A DNA stretch of 64,000 nt from Clostridia bacterium (GCA_017516745.1 JAFXBF010000012.1:1-64000), one strand, 5' to 3'; counted from the stretch's first letter, positions 51,937-58,659 are shown. Notes: generated by a model from the letters alone, not told the origin. Numbers and translations: made by a program.

Positions 51937-51973
51937 GTTACAAATAGTTACAAAATAGTTACAATGTTGTAAC
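51937..51973. promoter_or_regulatory. Phased GTTACAA repeat array upstream of the small-peptide promoter
   Basis: GTTACAA at 51937, 51947 and 51958 (spacing 10 and 11 bp) and an inverted TTGTAAC at 51967-51973. The array ends 5 bp before the -35 box at 51979. Spacing near one helical turn suggests cooperative binding of a response regulator. Confidence 0.6.
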
Positions 51974-51978
51974 TTTTC

Positions 51979-52007
51979 TTGCCTTTTAAAATTGTGCTTG
52001 CTATAAT
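51979..52007 (+). promoter_or_regulatory. Promoter of the small-peptide locus
   Basis: TTGCCT (51979-51984), 17-bp spacer, TATAAT (52002-52007). The poor -35 next to the GTTACAA array suggests dependence on an activator. Confidence 0.65.
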
Positions 52008-52063
52008 CACATCACAAACCAAAGACAACCTGAAACTTGTTAAAAAAGGAAGGAGTAAATGTT

Positions 52064-52189
52064 ATGTTAATTATTGCGGCTGCACTCGGCGGTGTATTGA
52101 TGATTGGTTCCTGCCTTGCCCTTGCGTTTGAGGATGTTATCGAGGCAAAGTCCAACCTGCCCGAAGTAACGGAAGAAACGATAAACTAA
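52064..52189 (+). CDS. Small membrane peptide ORF (41 aa)
   Basis: ATG 52064, TAA 52187-52189, with GGAAGGAG upstream. Residues ~2-22 are a hydrophobic, Gly/Ala-rich helix (IIAAALGGVLMIGSCLALA); the remaining 19 residues are acidic and soluble (FEDVIEAKSNLPEVTEETIN). I do not recognise a family. First ORF after a promoter with an activator-like array. The stop codon is the first triplet of a 39-bp repeat whose inverted partner is at 54829. Confidence 0.6.
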   Translation: MLIIAAALGGVLMIGSCLALAFEDVIEAKSNLPEVTEETIN

Positions 52190-52225
52190 AGAATAAAGAA
52201 GAAATAATAAAGAATAAATAAGAAA
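52187..52225. repeat. 39-bp AT-rich repeat, left arm
   Basis: An AAAGAATAAA/AGAAATAATAAAGAATAAATAAGAAA unit; its inverted copy at 54829-54867 matches at 38 of 39 positions. Related arms form the foldback at 58177-58282. Part of the sequence is low complexity, but the match length argues for a true repeat family. Confidence 0.7.
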
Positions 52226-52320
52226 TGTCAATCAAGAGAGGGTTTTCACGCTAACGGTCCAAGGATTGATATAGAGAAATAACATTAACTGAATTAGACA
52301 AAATAACAGGAGCAGTAAAA

Positions 52321-52440
52321 ATGGTACTAATAGCTATAATGATGATTGTGTCAGGAATAATGAATTATATAGCAGAATTTTTCCAAGTAACTTTGCATCC
52401 TTTGACTCAAGTGATGGAACAAATGTTACAACTGTTCTGA
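52321..52440 (+). CDS. Small hydrophobic peptide ORF (39 aa)
   Basis: ATG 52321 with AGGAG upstream (52303-52307 region, spacing slightly long), TGA at 52438. Residues ~2-22 are hydrophobic and Met/Ile-rich (VLIAIMMIVSGIMNYIAEFF); the rest is amphipathic (QVTLHPLTQVMEQMLQLF). No recognised family. It could be a membrane-active peptide, a toxin of a type I system, or a non-functional reading frame; the ribosome binding site and the parallel organisation of three such ORFs favour translation. Confidence 0.5.
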   Translation: MVLIAIMMIVSGIMNYIAEFFQVTLHPLTQVMEQMLQLF

Positions 52441-52446
52441 ATTCTG

Positions 52447-52475
52447 CCAATCACGGGACGGTTCTGTGATTGATA
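52447..52475 (+). repeat. 29-bp direct repeat, copy 1
   Basis: CCAATCACGGGACGGTTCTGTGATTGATA, in which AATCAC and GTGATT pair. Copy 2, identical over 29 bp, is at 52616-52644. A degenerate relative (TCAATC...GATTGATA) lies near 52229-52273. Each copy precedes one of the ORFs of the locus by 24-50 nt. Confidence 0.85.
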
Positions 52476-52517
52476 TAACACAAAATGGGAACACAACAGA
52501 AGAGGAGGCAAACTATA

Positions 52518-52613
52518 ATGGCAGTAATATTGGAATGGTTTGAAGCGCTTTTTGGTGGGATTCATATGCTGATTTATATAATATTGGCAGCGATACGGGG
52601 AGCTCTCAATTAA
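52518..52613 (+). CDS. Small hydrophobic peptide ORF (31 aa)
   Basis: ATG 52518 with AGAGGAGG 7-8 nt upstream, TAA at 52611-52613. The sequence MAVILEWFEALFGG is followed by a hydrophobic stretch (IHMLIYIILAAIRGALN) ending in one Arg. The whole chain could form an amphipathic-to-transmembrane helix. A Gly-Gly pair at residues 13-14 is suggestive of a leader cleavage site but the remainder is only 17 residues. No recognised family. Good ribosome binding site. Confidence 0.55.
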   Translation: MAVILEWFEALFGGIHMLIYIILAAIRGALN

Positions 52614-52615
52614 GA

Positions 52616-52644
52616 CCAATCACGGGACGGTTCTGTGATTGATA
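52616..52644 (+). repeat. 29-bp direct repeat, copy 2
   Basis: Identical to copy 1 (52447-52475), 169 bp away, and 24 nt before the lipoprotein start codon. Confidence 0.85.
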
Positions 52645-52667
52645 CCGACAAAACAAGGAGAATAAAA

Positions 52668-53501
52668 ATGAAAAAATTTGCGGCGGTTTTGCTGACGGTT
52701 GTTGTGCTTGTTTCGTTCGCTGCTTGCACAAAGCAGAAGAACGAGCCCGAAACAACCACACAAAATGGATTTATTTCATCAACTGATGCGGATAATTTTA
52801 CGGACGAAACTGTAACGGAACAAAGTGTTGAAAGCACAAATCAGACCACCGAAAAGGCTGAAACAAAGAAGAGCCCGACACACAACGTAAAGGCAACAAA
52901 GCCGACTACAACCAAGAAAAAAGATTCATTTCTTGCATCAATACCCGCTATGTCAACAGCTCCGCCCATAACCTCTATGCATAAAGACCCCGTAAACACA
53001 CAGCAGAACACAACTCAGGCTGTTACAACAACACAGGCTCCGACTACGGCTCCGTCATTTCTTGATACAACGGAATTTGAGCCTGTAACCGAGGCGAAGC
53101 TGCCCGAATACGATGACAGCGACAACATAGACGACAGTATGGCTTCCGCTTCGCCCGAAGCAATAAGGCAGTGTGCACGCTCCATGGAGCAGAGCCTTAA
53201 CAACCACGCATACGCAATACAGAGCCTTGTGAACTATTGCGAAACGGCAGACGAAGTACATATTGAGTATTTCTACGGCTTTGTCGAATCCGCATATATC
53301 GCCGTTGTCCAGGCACACGACATACATATGCAATATGAAAACATGCAGTCAATGTGTGACCACCTGGAAAAATCACTGGATATCTTATATAAAATTCTGA
53401 CAGAAAGCTACACACCTCTGGAGTTGGAGGAAATGTTGAACGAATCAGCAGTTCATCTGGAAAAGGTATATAACAAATGTGTAGCACTCGCAGGTAAATA
53501 A
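52668..53501 (+). CDS. Lipoprotein with Thr-rich linker and helical C-terminal domain
   Basis: 277 residues from ATG 52668 (AAGGAG upstream; the earlier in-frame start at 52635 lies inside the 29-bp repeat). A lipobox-type signal (VVVLVSFAAC, Cys20) anchors it to the membrane. Residues ~25-145 are low complexity, rich in Thr, Lys and Pro, with TTQ and TTK repeats typical of extended cell-wall linkers. The last ~120 residues are helical with three Cys (IRQCARSME, LVNYCETAD, QSMCDHLEK) and look like a four-helix bundle. No family recognised. It follows the small peptides in the same direction and probably the same transcript. Confidence 0.8.
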   Translation: MKKFAAVLLTVVVLVSFAACTKQKNEPETTTQNGFISSTDADNFTDETVTEQSVESTNQTTEKAETKKSPTHNVKATKPTTTKKKDSFLASIPAMSTAPPITSMHKDPVNTQQNTTQAVTTTQAPTTAPSFLDTTEFEPVTEAKLPEYDDSDNIDDSMASASPEAIRQCARSMEQSLNNHAYAIQSLVNYCETADEVHIEYFYGFVESAYIAVVQAHDIHMQYENMQSMCDHLEKSLDILYKILTESYTPLELEEMLNESAVHLEKVYNKCVALAGK

Positions 53502-53531
53502 TAAAGTAGAATTGTACTTGTTTATCCGTAT

Positions 53532-53607
53532 TGTAGGGTCGATTCACGAATCGACCGTCAAAAATCAATCGAATCCGCTTCGGGCAAGCAAGTGAATTGC
53601 CCCTACA
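53532..53607. repeat. TGTAGGG...CCCTACA repeat element
   Basis: Terminal TGTAGGG (53532) and CCCTACA (53601-53607) with an inner perfect hairpin GGTCGATTC/GAATCGACC (53537-53545/53548-53556). It belongs with the elements at 35710, 54747 and 60179. Confidence 0.7.
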
Positions 53608-53647
53608 TGAAAAGCAATTACAGAACAGTACCGAAAAGGAGAGGAAA

Positions 53648-54727
53648 ATGAAAAATAATTTTAAAAAACTGATTTCAGTAATTCTTTGTGCCGTGCTTAT
53701 TTTCACAACCGCAAGCACAGCCTTTGCAGCGGATGAACCACGGGTGATTGTTGATTCGGGCTACTGCGGTGCACAAGTCGAAAACCTTACGTGGACTCTC
53801 TATTCTGACGGCGAACTTGTAATCAGCGGTAAGGGTGAAATGGATTGGTATTACGTCGATTGTTTTAATGATTCTTCTGTCGTTGAACATCGTCCGCCGT
53901 GGTATGGTTATTACCGACAGATTGATGTTGTTACTCTTGAGGAAGGTGTTGAAAGCATTGGCAATGATGCCTTTTCGGGAAATTACATTGGATATTATAA
54001 GGTTAACATTCCAAAGACGTTACGCTTTTATGAGAACCATCCATTCAGAGTAAATGTAAATACATGTAAAGACGGGCAATGCTGTGTGCTCAGTTATGCA
54101 GGTACTAAAGAAGAATGGGCTAATGTTGAACATAGAGAGTATTCATATTCTGTTAAGGCGGATAAGTCAGAATGCGTTCGTAAATATACTGGTTTGACCA
54201 ATGATAGCTTTAATTATTTAATTTATAGCAGGTACAGATATTTTAAGGTTTGTTTTAATTCAACAGAGCCTGAGGCTTTTATACAACTAGTCGGTATAGC
54301 GTTGGATAATCCAAAATTATATGATATGGATGATTCAAAAGAGTTTAGTGTGTATTACTATGCAAAGGGTTTGGAAGATATAGAAATTTGTTGGACAGTT
54401 GAAGGCGATGCAATAAATCAAAAATGTAAAGAAGATTCTACTTCGGGTTTGTTAACTGTAGGAATTTACACACCAAACAAATACGGAACATCTGTAGTTA
54501 AGGTTGAACTTTTGGATTCTGACGGTAATATTCTTTCGTCTGACAGCACAGAGGTTTTTTCGTATGTGAAAGAAGGAAGAAGCTTTTCGCAATTACTGAA
54601 ATATTATTATGAAGAAGCGATGTTGAGGCTAGGTGTGATAGGTGTTGGAGTTGCATTCTATTTTGAGTTCGTTATCAGCGCTTTGTTCGGTGTTCCTATC
54701 GAATTTATAAAGGATATTTTCGGCTAA
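53648..54727 (+). CDS. BspA-like secreted surface protein with single leucine-rich repeat and C-terminal membrane helix
   Basis: 359 residues from ATG 53648 (AAAGGAGAGG upstream). Signal peptide (residues ~1-29, ending AFAAD), then the BspA-type opening GYCGAQVENLTWTLYSDGELVISGKGEMDWY, and one LRR_5-like unit (VTLEEGVESIGNDAFSGNYIGYYKVNIPKTL). The middle (residues ~195-320) looks like an immunoglobulin-like beta domain. A C-terminal hydrophobic helix (LGVIGVGVAFYFEFVISALFGVPIEFI) likely anchors it. The coding sequence from ~54000 is distinctly more AT-rich than the ribosomal operon, which hints at transfer or weak selection. Surface adhesion is the family role; partner unknown. Confidence 0.82.
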   Translation: MKNNFKKLISVILCAVLIFTTASTAFAADEPRVIVDSGYCGAQVENLTWTLYSDGELVISGKGEMDWYYVDCFNDSSVVEHRPPWYGYYRQIDVVTLEEGVESIGNDAFSGNYIGYYKVNIPKTLRFYENHPFRVNVNTCKDGQCCVLSYAGTKEEWANVEHREYSYSVKADKSECVRKYTGLTNDSFNYLIYSRYRYFKVCFNSTEPEAFIQLVGIALDNPKLYDMDDSKEFSVYYYAKGLEDIEICWTVEGDAINQKCKEDSTSGLLTVGIYTPNKYGTSVVKVELLDSDGNILSSDSTEVFSYVKEGRSFSQLLKYYYEEAMLRLGVIGVGVAFYFEFVISALFGVPIEFIKDIFG

Positions 54728-54746
54728 TTATTTAATTAACAGGCAG

Positions 54747-54766
54747 GGGCAATTCACGAATTGCCC
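54747..54766. repeat. GGGCAATTC inverted repeat element
   Basis: GGGCAATTC (54747-54755) pairs with GAATTGCCC (54758-54766). Related to the 53532 element. Confidence 0.65.
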
Positions 54767-54828
54767 GTAAATAAAAGGAAGATGAATATAGAACTAATCG
54801 GGGGCGGGCTTTGCTCGTCCCGTTTTCA

Positions 54829-54867
54829 TTTCTTATTTATTCTTTATTATTTCTTATTTATTCTTTA
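54829..54867. repeat. 39-bp AT-rich repeat, right arm (inverted)
   Basis: Inverse complement of 52187-52225 with one mismatch. The two arms bracket the small peptides, lipoprotein and BspA-like gene. Confidence 0.7.
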
Positions 54868-54886
54868 AAAAATAATCGTTTTCCTC

Positions 54887-54915
54887 TTGAAAAAGGCAAC
54901 AATATATATTATAAT
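54887..54915 (+). promoter_or_regulatory. Consensus promoter of the SRP RNA gene
   Basis: TTGAAA (54887-54892), 17-bp spacer, TATAAT (54910-54915). The expected start is near 54922, about 40 nt before the main stem of the RNA. Confidence 0.85.
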
Positions 54916-54962
54916 ACATTGGTAACAAAACATCGTGTGTTTTATATGAATACCGACCACTA

Positions 54963-55100
54963 ACTTTGTTTTGGTCATGTGGTGTGTGGGTTCTGTGCGA
55001 CGGTGCACTGCGAACCATGTCAGGCGGGGAACCGAGCAGCATTAAGCAGAAAGTACTGTGCGCCACAGTCCGCCTGCACACCATGTGACCAAGACAAAGT
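54963..55100 (+). ncRNA. ffs: Signal recognition particle RNA, small bacterial (4.5S-like) type
   Basis: The apical S domain carries the conserved symmetric/asymmetric loop sequences: ATGTCAGGCGGGGAACCGAGCAGCATTAAGCAG, with GGAA tetraloop-type core and AGCAGC opposite GTCAGG. A long stem pairs ACTTTGTTTTGGTCATGTGGTG (from 54963) with the matching CACCATGTGACCAAGACAAAGT (to 55100), and TTTTTCTTT follows, so the closing stem also works as terminator. It binds Ffh (SRP54) and FtsY and targets membrane proteins to SecY. The exact 5' end is uncertain. No Alu domain is visible, unlike the large Bacillus type. dnaX follows. Confidence 0.93.
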
Positions 55101-55195
55101 TTTTCTTTAGTCACCCGTCAAAAACTTATAATGCTAATCTTGCTTGTTCTTTTTCCGTCATATCGTTCCAAAATTTCTTTTGAGAGGTGAATTTT

Positions 55196-56779
55196 ATGTA
55201 CCGTGCGTTATACCGTACCTGGCGTCCGCAGACCTTCAGCGATGTTGTGGGTCAGCAGCACGTCACAAATACCTTGCAGAATGAGCTCAAGGCAAACAAG
55301 CTTGCCCACGCCTACCTTTTCACAGGCTCAAGGGGTACGGGTAAGACAAGCTGTGCAAAAATTCTCTCAAAGGCTGTCAACTGCGAAAATCTGCAGGACG
55401 GCAATCCCTGCAACGAGTGCGAGGTTTGCCGTGGTATAGATTCGGGCGCAATTCTCGACGTTGTCGAAATAGATGCCGCAAGTAACAACGGCGTTGACAA
55501 CATCCGTGATTTGCGTGATGAGGCAAATTACACCCCCGTAAGGGCAAAGTACAGGGTGTATATCATTGACGAGGTGCATATGCTCTCCGTCGGTGCTTTC
55601 AACGCCCTTCTCAAAACGCTTGAAGAGCCGCCCGAACACGTAAAATTCATCCTCGCCACAACCGAGGTGCACAAGCTCCCTGCAACAATTCTCTCCCGTT
55701 GTCAGCGCTTCGATTTCAAGCGCATTGAGCCGCAGGACATTGCAGGCAGGCTGAATTTCGTTGCAGAGCGTGAGGGCTTTGCTTTAGAAAACGAGGCCGC
55801 CTCGCTTATAGCGAAAATTGCCGACGGCGGTATGCGTGATGCACTTTCACTCCTCGACCAATGCGCAAGCCAGAGCAAAAATGTGACGGCAGACCTTGTC
55901 AGCAACGTTGCAGGTCTTACAGGTCACGACCACCTTTTCCTGCTTGCGGACTGTATAAAGAACAATGACTGCGCAAAGGCGCTTTCGGTTATAAATGACC
56001 TGCACAACTCCTCCTGCGATATGGAGCGGCTGTGCACCCAGCTTATCGACCATTACCGCAACCTTATGATAATCCGTTCGGTCAAACAGCCCGAAGGACT
56101 TATCGTATGTACTGCGGCAGAGTTGAAACAGCTCGAAACCCAGGCGATGAGCTACACACTCGAACACATTATGCACATTTTGGGTGTGCTTGAAGTCACC
56201 TGCGGTAATCTGCGCAAGGGTCTCAACCGCCGTGTTGAAACGGAAATGGCGTTTGTCCGCCTTTGTACACCTAATCTTGATTCATCTGTCGATGCGCTTC
56301 TCAAGCGTGTTGCCGCAGTTGAAACCGCTGTCAGAACAGGTGCGGTTGCAGTACAGCAGCCCGTTGTAAGCCAGCCTTCTGCCGAGGAAAATGCACCTGC
56401 ACAGCCTGCGGCACCTGCGCCGAAAACTCTGCCCGACGGTGAACTCGGCTGCTGGACGGATGTTATTCAGGAACTCAAAACCTTCAACCTTCCGCTTGCG
56501 AGTATGATGTTCAACACATACGCAGTTGTAAAAGACGGTGTCGTGAACATCTGCCATAACAGCGCCTTCCTTGTCGGCAAATTCAAGGACGAGGAAAGCC
56601 GTAAGGATTTGAAGAAGGCGTTTTACAATATCACGGGCACAGACTGTCTTATGAAATTCAAGAAGATTGCCGAGCCGGCAAATATTCCCGAGCCCGAGCC
56701 GATACCCCACGAAACCGATCCGCTTGCCGATTTGCTCAGCAGGGCACAGGCGAGTGGTATAGATATCAGCAGTAATTAA
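55196..56779 (+). CDS. dnaX: DNA polymerase III subunit gamma/tau
   Basis: 527 residues from ATG 55196 (GAGAGGTG upstream; GTG 55187 overlaps that site). MYRALYRTWRPQTFSDVVGQQHV, Walker A GSRGTGKT (residues ~44-51), the Cys4 zinc module (CENLQDGNPCNECEVC), Walker B YIIDEVHML, and the ILSRCQRFDF SRC motif with catalytic Arg are diagnostic of the clamp-loader ATPase. The C-terminal ~130 residues are Pro/Ala-rich then helical. The gene order SRP RNA-dnaX-ebfC-recR is a classical Gram-positive arrangement. A weak TATAAT lies at 55127, in the SRP RNA-dnaX gap. Confidence 0.98.
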   Translation: MYRALYRTWRPQTFSDVVGQQHVTNTLQNELKANKLAHAYLFTGSRGTGKTSCAKILSKAVNCENLQDGNPCNECEVCRGIDSGAILDVVEIDAASNNGVDNIRDLRDEANYTPVRAKYRVYIIDEVHMLSVGAFNALLKTLEEPPEHVKFILATTEVHKLPATILSRCQRFDFKRIEPQDIAGRLNFVAEREGFALENEAASLIAKIADGGMRDALSLLDQCASQSKNVTADLVSNVAGLTGHDHLFLLADCIKNNDCAKALSVINDLHNSSCDMERLCTQLIDHYRNLMIIRSVKQPEGLIVCTAAELKQLETQAMSYTLEHIMHILGVLEVTCGNLRKGLNRRVETEMAFVRLCTPNLDSSVDALLKRVAAVETAVRTGAVAVQQPVVSQPSAEENAPAQPAAPAPKTLPDGELGCWTDVIQELKTFNLPLASMMFNTYAVVKDGVVNICHNSAFLVGKFKDEESRKDLKKAFYNITGTDCLMKFKKIAEPANIPEPEPIPHETDPLADLLSRAQASGIDISSN

Positions 56780-56799
56780 TTTTGAAAGGATAGATAAAA

Positions 56800-57138
56800 A
56801 TGAAAGCAAGAATTCCCGGTGCGCCCCAGGGCGGGCAGCAGGCAATGCTCCAGAGACTTCAGGATATGCAGGCAGAAATGCAGAGAACACAGGAAGAGGT
56901 AGAGGCTACAGACTACGTCGCTTCCGCAGGCGGCGGTGCTGTTGAGGCAACCGTAACAGGCGCAAAGGTTCTCAAGGATATTAAAATTGACCCCGAGGTT
57001 GTTGACCCCGAGGACGTTGAAATGCTTCAGGATATGGTTATTGCCGCTGTTAACGAGGCTCTGCGCAAGGCAGAGGATGCTATGGTACAGGGCATGGAAA
57101 AGGCCAAGGGCGGCCTTAATATCCCGGGTCTGTTTTAA
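56800..57138 (+). CDS. ebfC: Nucleoid-associated protein, YbaB/EbfC family
   Basis: 112 residues. PGAPQGGQQAMLQRLQDMQAEMQRTQEEVEATDYVASAGGGAVEATVTGAKVLKDIKIDPEVVDPEDVEMLQDMVIAAVNEAL matches the family; its basic/hydrophobic helices form a tweezer-like dimer that binds DNA. Between dnaX and recR, as is standard. The TAA shares its last base with the recR ATG, so the two are coupled. Confidence 0.97.
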   Translation: MKARIPGAPQGGQQAMLQRLQDMQAEMQRTQEEVEATDYVASAGGGAVEATVTGAKVLKDIKIDPEVVDPEDVEMLQDMVIAAVNEALRKAEDAMVQGMEKAKGGLNIPGLF

Positions 57139-57737
57139 TGGGCTACGAGGTAGCGTCGCTGGCTAAGCTCATTGAGCAGTTTGAGCGTATGCCGAGCATA
57201 GGTCACAAAACGGCTCAGCGCCTTGCGTTTTATGTGCTCGATATGAGCGAGGAGCAGGCGAAGGGCTTTGCCAAAGCAATACTCGATGCGCACGAGAAAA
57301 TTCACCGCTGTGCGGTCTGCTGCAACCTTTCCGAGGACGAGCTCTGCCCGATTTGCTCAAAGACGGACAGAGATATGTCGGTTGTCTGCGTTGTGGAAGA
57401 CCCGAGGGATGTTATCGCAATCGAGCGCACCCGTGAGTTCAACGGCACATACCATGTCTTAAACGGCGTTATTTCGCCGCTTAACGGTATCGGCCCCGAA
57501 GAGCTGACAATTAAAGAGCTCATCGCCAGAATGGGCGACGGGCAGATAAAAGAGGTCATAATGGCGACCAACCCGACGGTTGAGGGCGAGGCAACGGCAA
57601 TGTACGTTTCACGCCTGCTCAAGCCTCTCGGCGTTGCAACAACACGCCTTGCCTACGGTGTCCCCGTCGGCGCCGACCTCGAATATGCCGACGAAGTAAC
57701 GCTCCTGCGAGCCCTCGAAGGCAGACAGACAATATAA
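57138..57737 (+). CDS. recR: Recombination mediator protein RecR
   Basis: 199 residues. Helix-hairpin-helix FERMPSIGHKTAQRLAFYVL (residues ~12-31), Cys4 zinc finger CAVCCNLSEDELCPIC, Toprim domain VVCVVEDPRDVIAIERTREFNGTYHVLNG, and the C-terminal Walker-like VGADLEYADEVTLLRALEGR. RecR with RecO/RecF loads RecA at gaps. Last gene of the operon. Confidence 0.99.
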   Translation: MGYEVASLAKLIEQFERMPSIGHKTAQRLAFYVLDMSEEQAKGFAKAILDAHEKIHRCAVCCNLSEDELCPICSKTDRDMSVVCVVEDPRDVIAIERTREFNGTYHVLNGVISPLNGIGPEELTIKELIARMGDGQIKEVIMATNPTVEGEATAMYVSRLLKPLGVATTRLAYGVPVGADLEYADEVTLLRALEGRQTI

Positions 57738-57747
57738 AAAGCAAAAA

Positions 57748-57788
57748 CAGGGAACAAACCGTACGATAAAAGTATAGTTTGTTCCCTG
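57748..57788 (-). terminator. Long hairpin terminator of the four-helix-bundle gene
   Basis: CAGGGAACAAAC (57748-57759) pairs perfectly with GTTTGTTCCCTG (57777-57788). The minus-strand product ends TTTTTGC, so it terminates that gene; it may also stop recR read-through. Confidence 0.75.
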
Positions 57789-57802
57789 AAAATATATGCA
57801 GG

Positions 57803-58159
57803 TTATTTATTTTCCTTGGCTGTGTTCAACGATGAAATTAATATTCTTTTTATTTCAAGACAATCATTCAGAAGTGAATTTCCCTCTTTTTCTGTTATGT
57901 ATTCCGAAAGAATTAATAATCTTAGCCAGTATTCCGTTTCGACTGTTTCTTTCAGTGATATCTGGAGCTTGGCAACAAAATCAGCTTTACTGATTCCGTA
58001 AACTGCTTCATTTGCGTTTGCTCCGATGGATGTTGCTGAACGTATAATCTGTTTAGAAATAATATGTTCCTGTTTTTCTTTGACTAAATAATTATTCAGC
58101 TTCACTATTCGTGCTGCAAATTTTAACGATTTATCAAGCAAGACGTTATCTGAAACCAA
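57803..58159 (-). CDS. Four-helix-bundle protein (23S rRNA intervening-sequence-type)
   Basis: 118 residues from a TTG start at 58159 (AAAGGAGC upstream). LDKSLKFAARIVKLNNYLVKEKQEHIISKQIIRSATSIGANANEAVYGISKADFVAKLQISLKETVETEYWL fits the TIGR02436/S23-type family. Members were first noticed in intervening sequences of 23S rRNA genes, but most, like this one, stand alone with unknown role. Structural homologues form pentamers. It lies next to tmRNA on the same strand. Confidence 0.9.
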   Translation of the reverse strand: MVSDNVLLDKSLKFAARIVKLNNYLVKEKQEHIISKQIIRSATSIGANANEAVYGISKADFVAKLQISLKETVETEYWLRLLILSEYITEKEGNSLLNDCLEIKRILISSLNTAKENK

Positions 58160-58176
58160 ATATAACAGCTCCTTTT

Positions 58177-58282
58177 AAAAGAATAAATAATAAAGAATAG
58201 AGAAAAAAGAATAATACACCAAAAGCGCACAAAAGTGCATCAATTTATTATTTTTTATTTATTCTCTATTCTTTATTCTTTT
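58177..58282. repeat. 106-bp foldback of AAAGAATAAA arms
   Basis: Left arm 58177-58215 and right arm 58245-58282 are near-inverse complements (AAAAGAATAAATAATAAAGAATAGAGAAAAAAG against its complement). Loop contains AAAAGCGCACAAAAGTGCATC. It belongs to the same family as the 39-bp arms at 52187 and 54829, and fills the gap between the four-helix-bundle gene and tmRNA. Confidence 0.75.
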
Positions 58283-58304
58283 AGCCACGCTCACGTGGCG
58301 CTTT

Positions 58305-58659
58305 TGGTGGAGATGGCGGTAATCGAAACCGCGTCCGAAAACCCATTACCACAACTTTCTACGAGTGTATCCGTTCTTTTGGGATTCCCCTCGGGTAACG
58401 CCGTAACGGCAGGCTTTACCCTACGGTAGCCTTTAATTCATGGTGTCATACAAGGCTAATCTGACACGCACGTTCACCGCTAATCGACGCCGTTATCCGG
58501 GCCGCGGTACTCCCGGTAACGACGGCTGCTAAAAGTTAAGCAGCTTTAAGAACTGTATTGTTGTCGTTTATTTTTAATAAACTGCGGCTTTTAAAGCAGT
58601 ATCCGCACTGCTACTCGCTTATCGTGACTCTGAATCCCCGTCGAAATCCTTTCATCCCC
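58305..58659 (-). ncRNA. ssrA: Transfer-messenger RNA (tmRNA)
   Basis: 355 nt. The 5' end GGGGATG pairs with CATCTCC before the encoded ACCA 3' end (58305), giving the 7-bp tRNA-like acceptor; GGATTTCGACGGGG is the D-like conserved element. The T arm is seen in GGTTTCGATTACC. Pseudoknot-forming GC stretches occur in between. The tag frame runs from about 58568 to 58536: NDNNTVLKAA then TAA, with an unusual Lys before the terminal Ala-Ala. SmpB is encoded upstream on the same strand, separated by one regulator gene. Together they rescue stalled ribosomes. Confidence 0.95.

Noticed and set aside
52518-52613. Double-glycine bacteriocin precursor
   Set aside because: The Gly-Gly lies at residues 13-14 and leaves only 17 residues. 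No ABC/C39 peptidase transporter or immunity gene is nearby.
54922-55100. Large Bacillus-type SRP RNA with Alu domain
   Set aside because: Available upstream sequence is only about 40 nt and I see no Alu-type loops.
58305-58380. Stand-alone tRNA gene at the CCA end
   Set aside because: The acceptor strand pairs with GGGGATG 350 nt away, and the D-like arm and tag frame identify a tmRNA.
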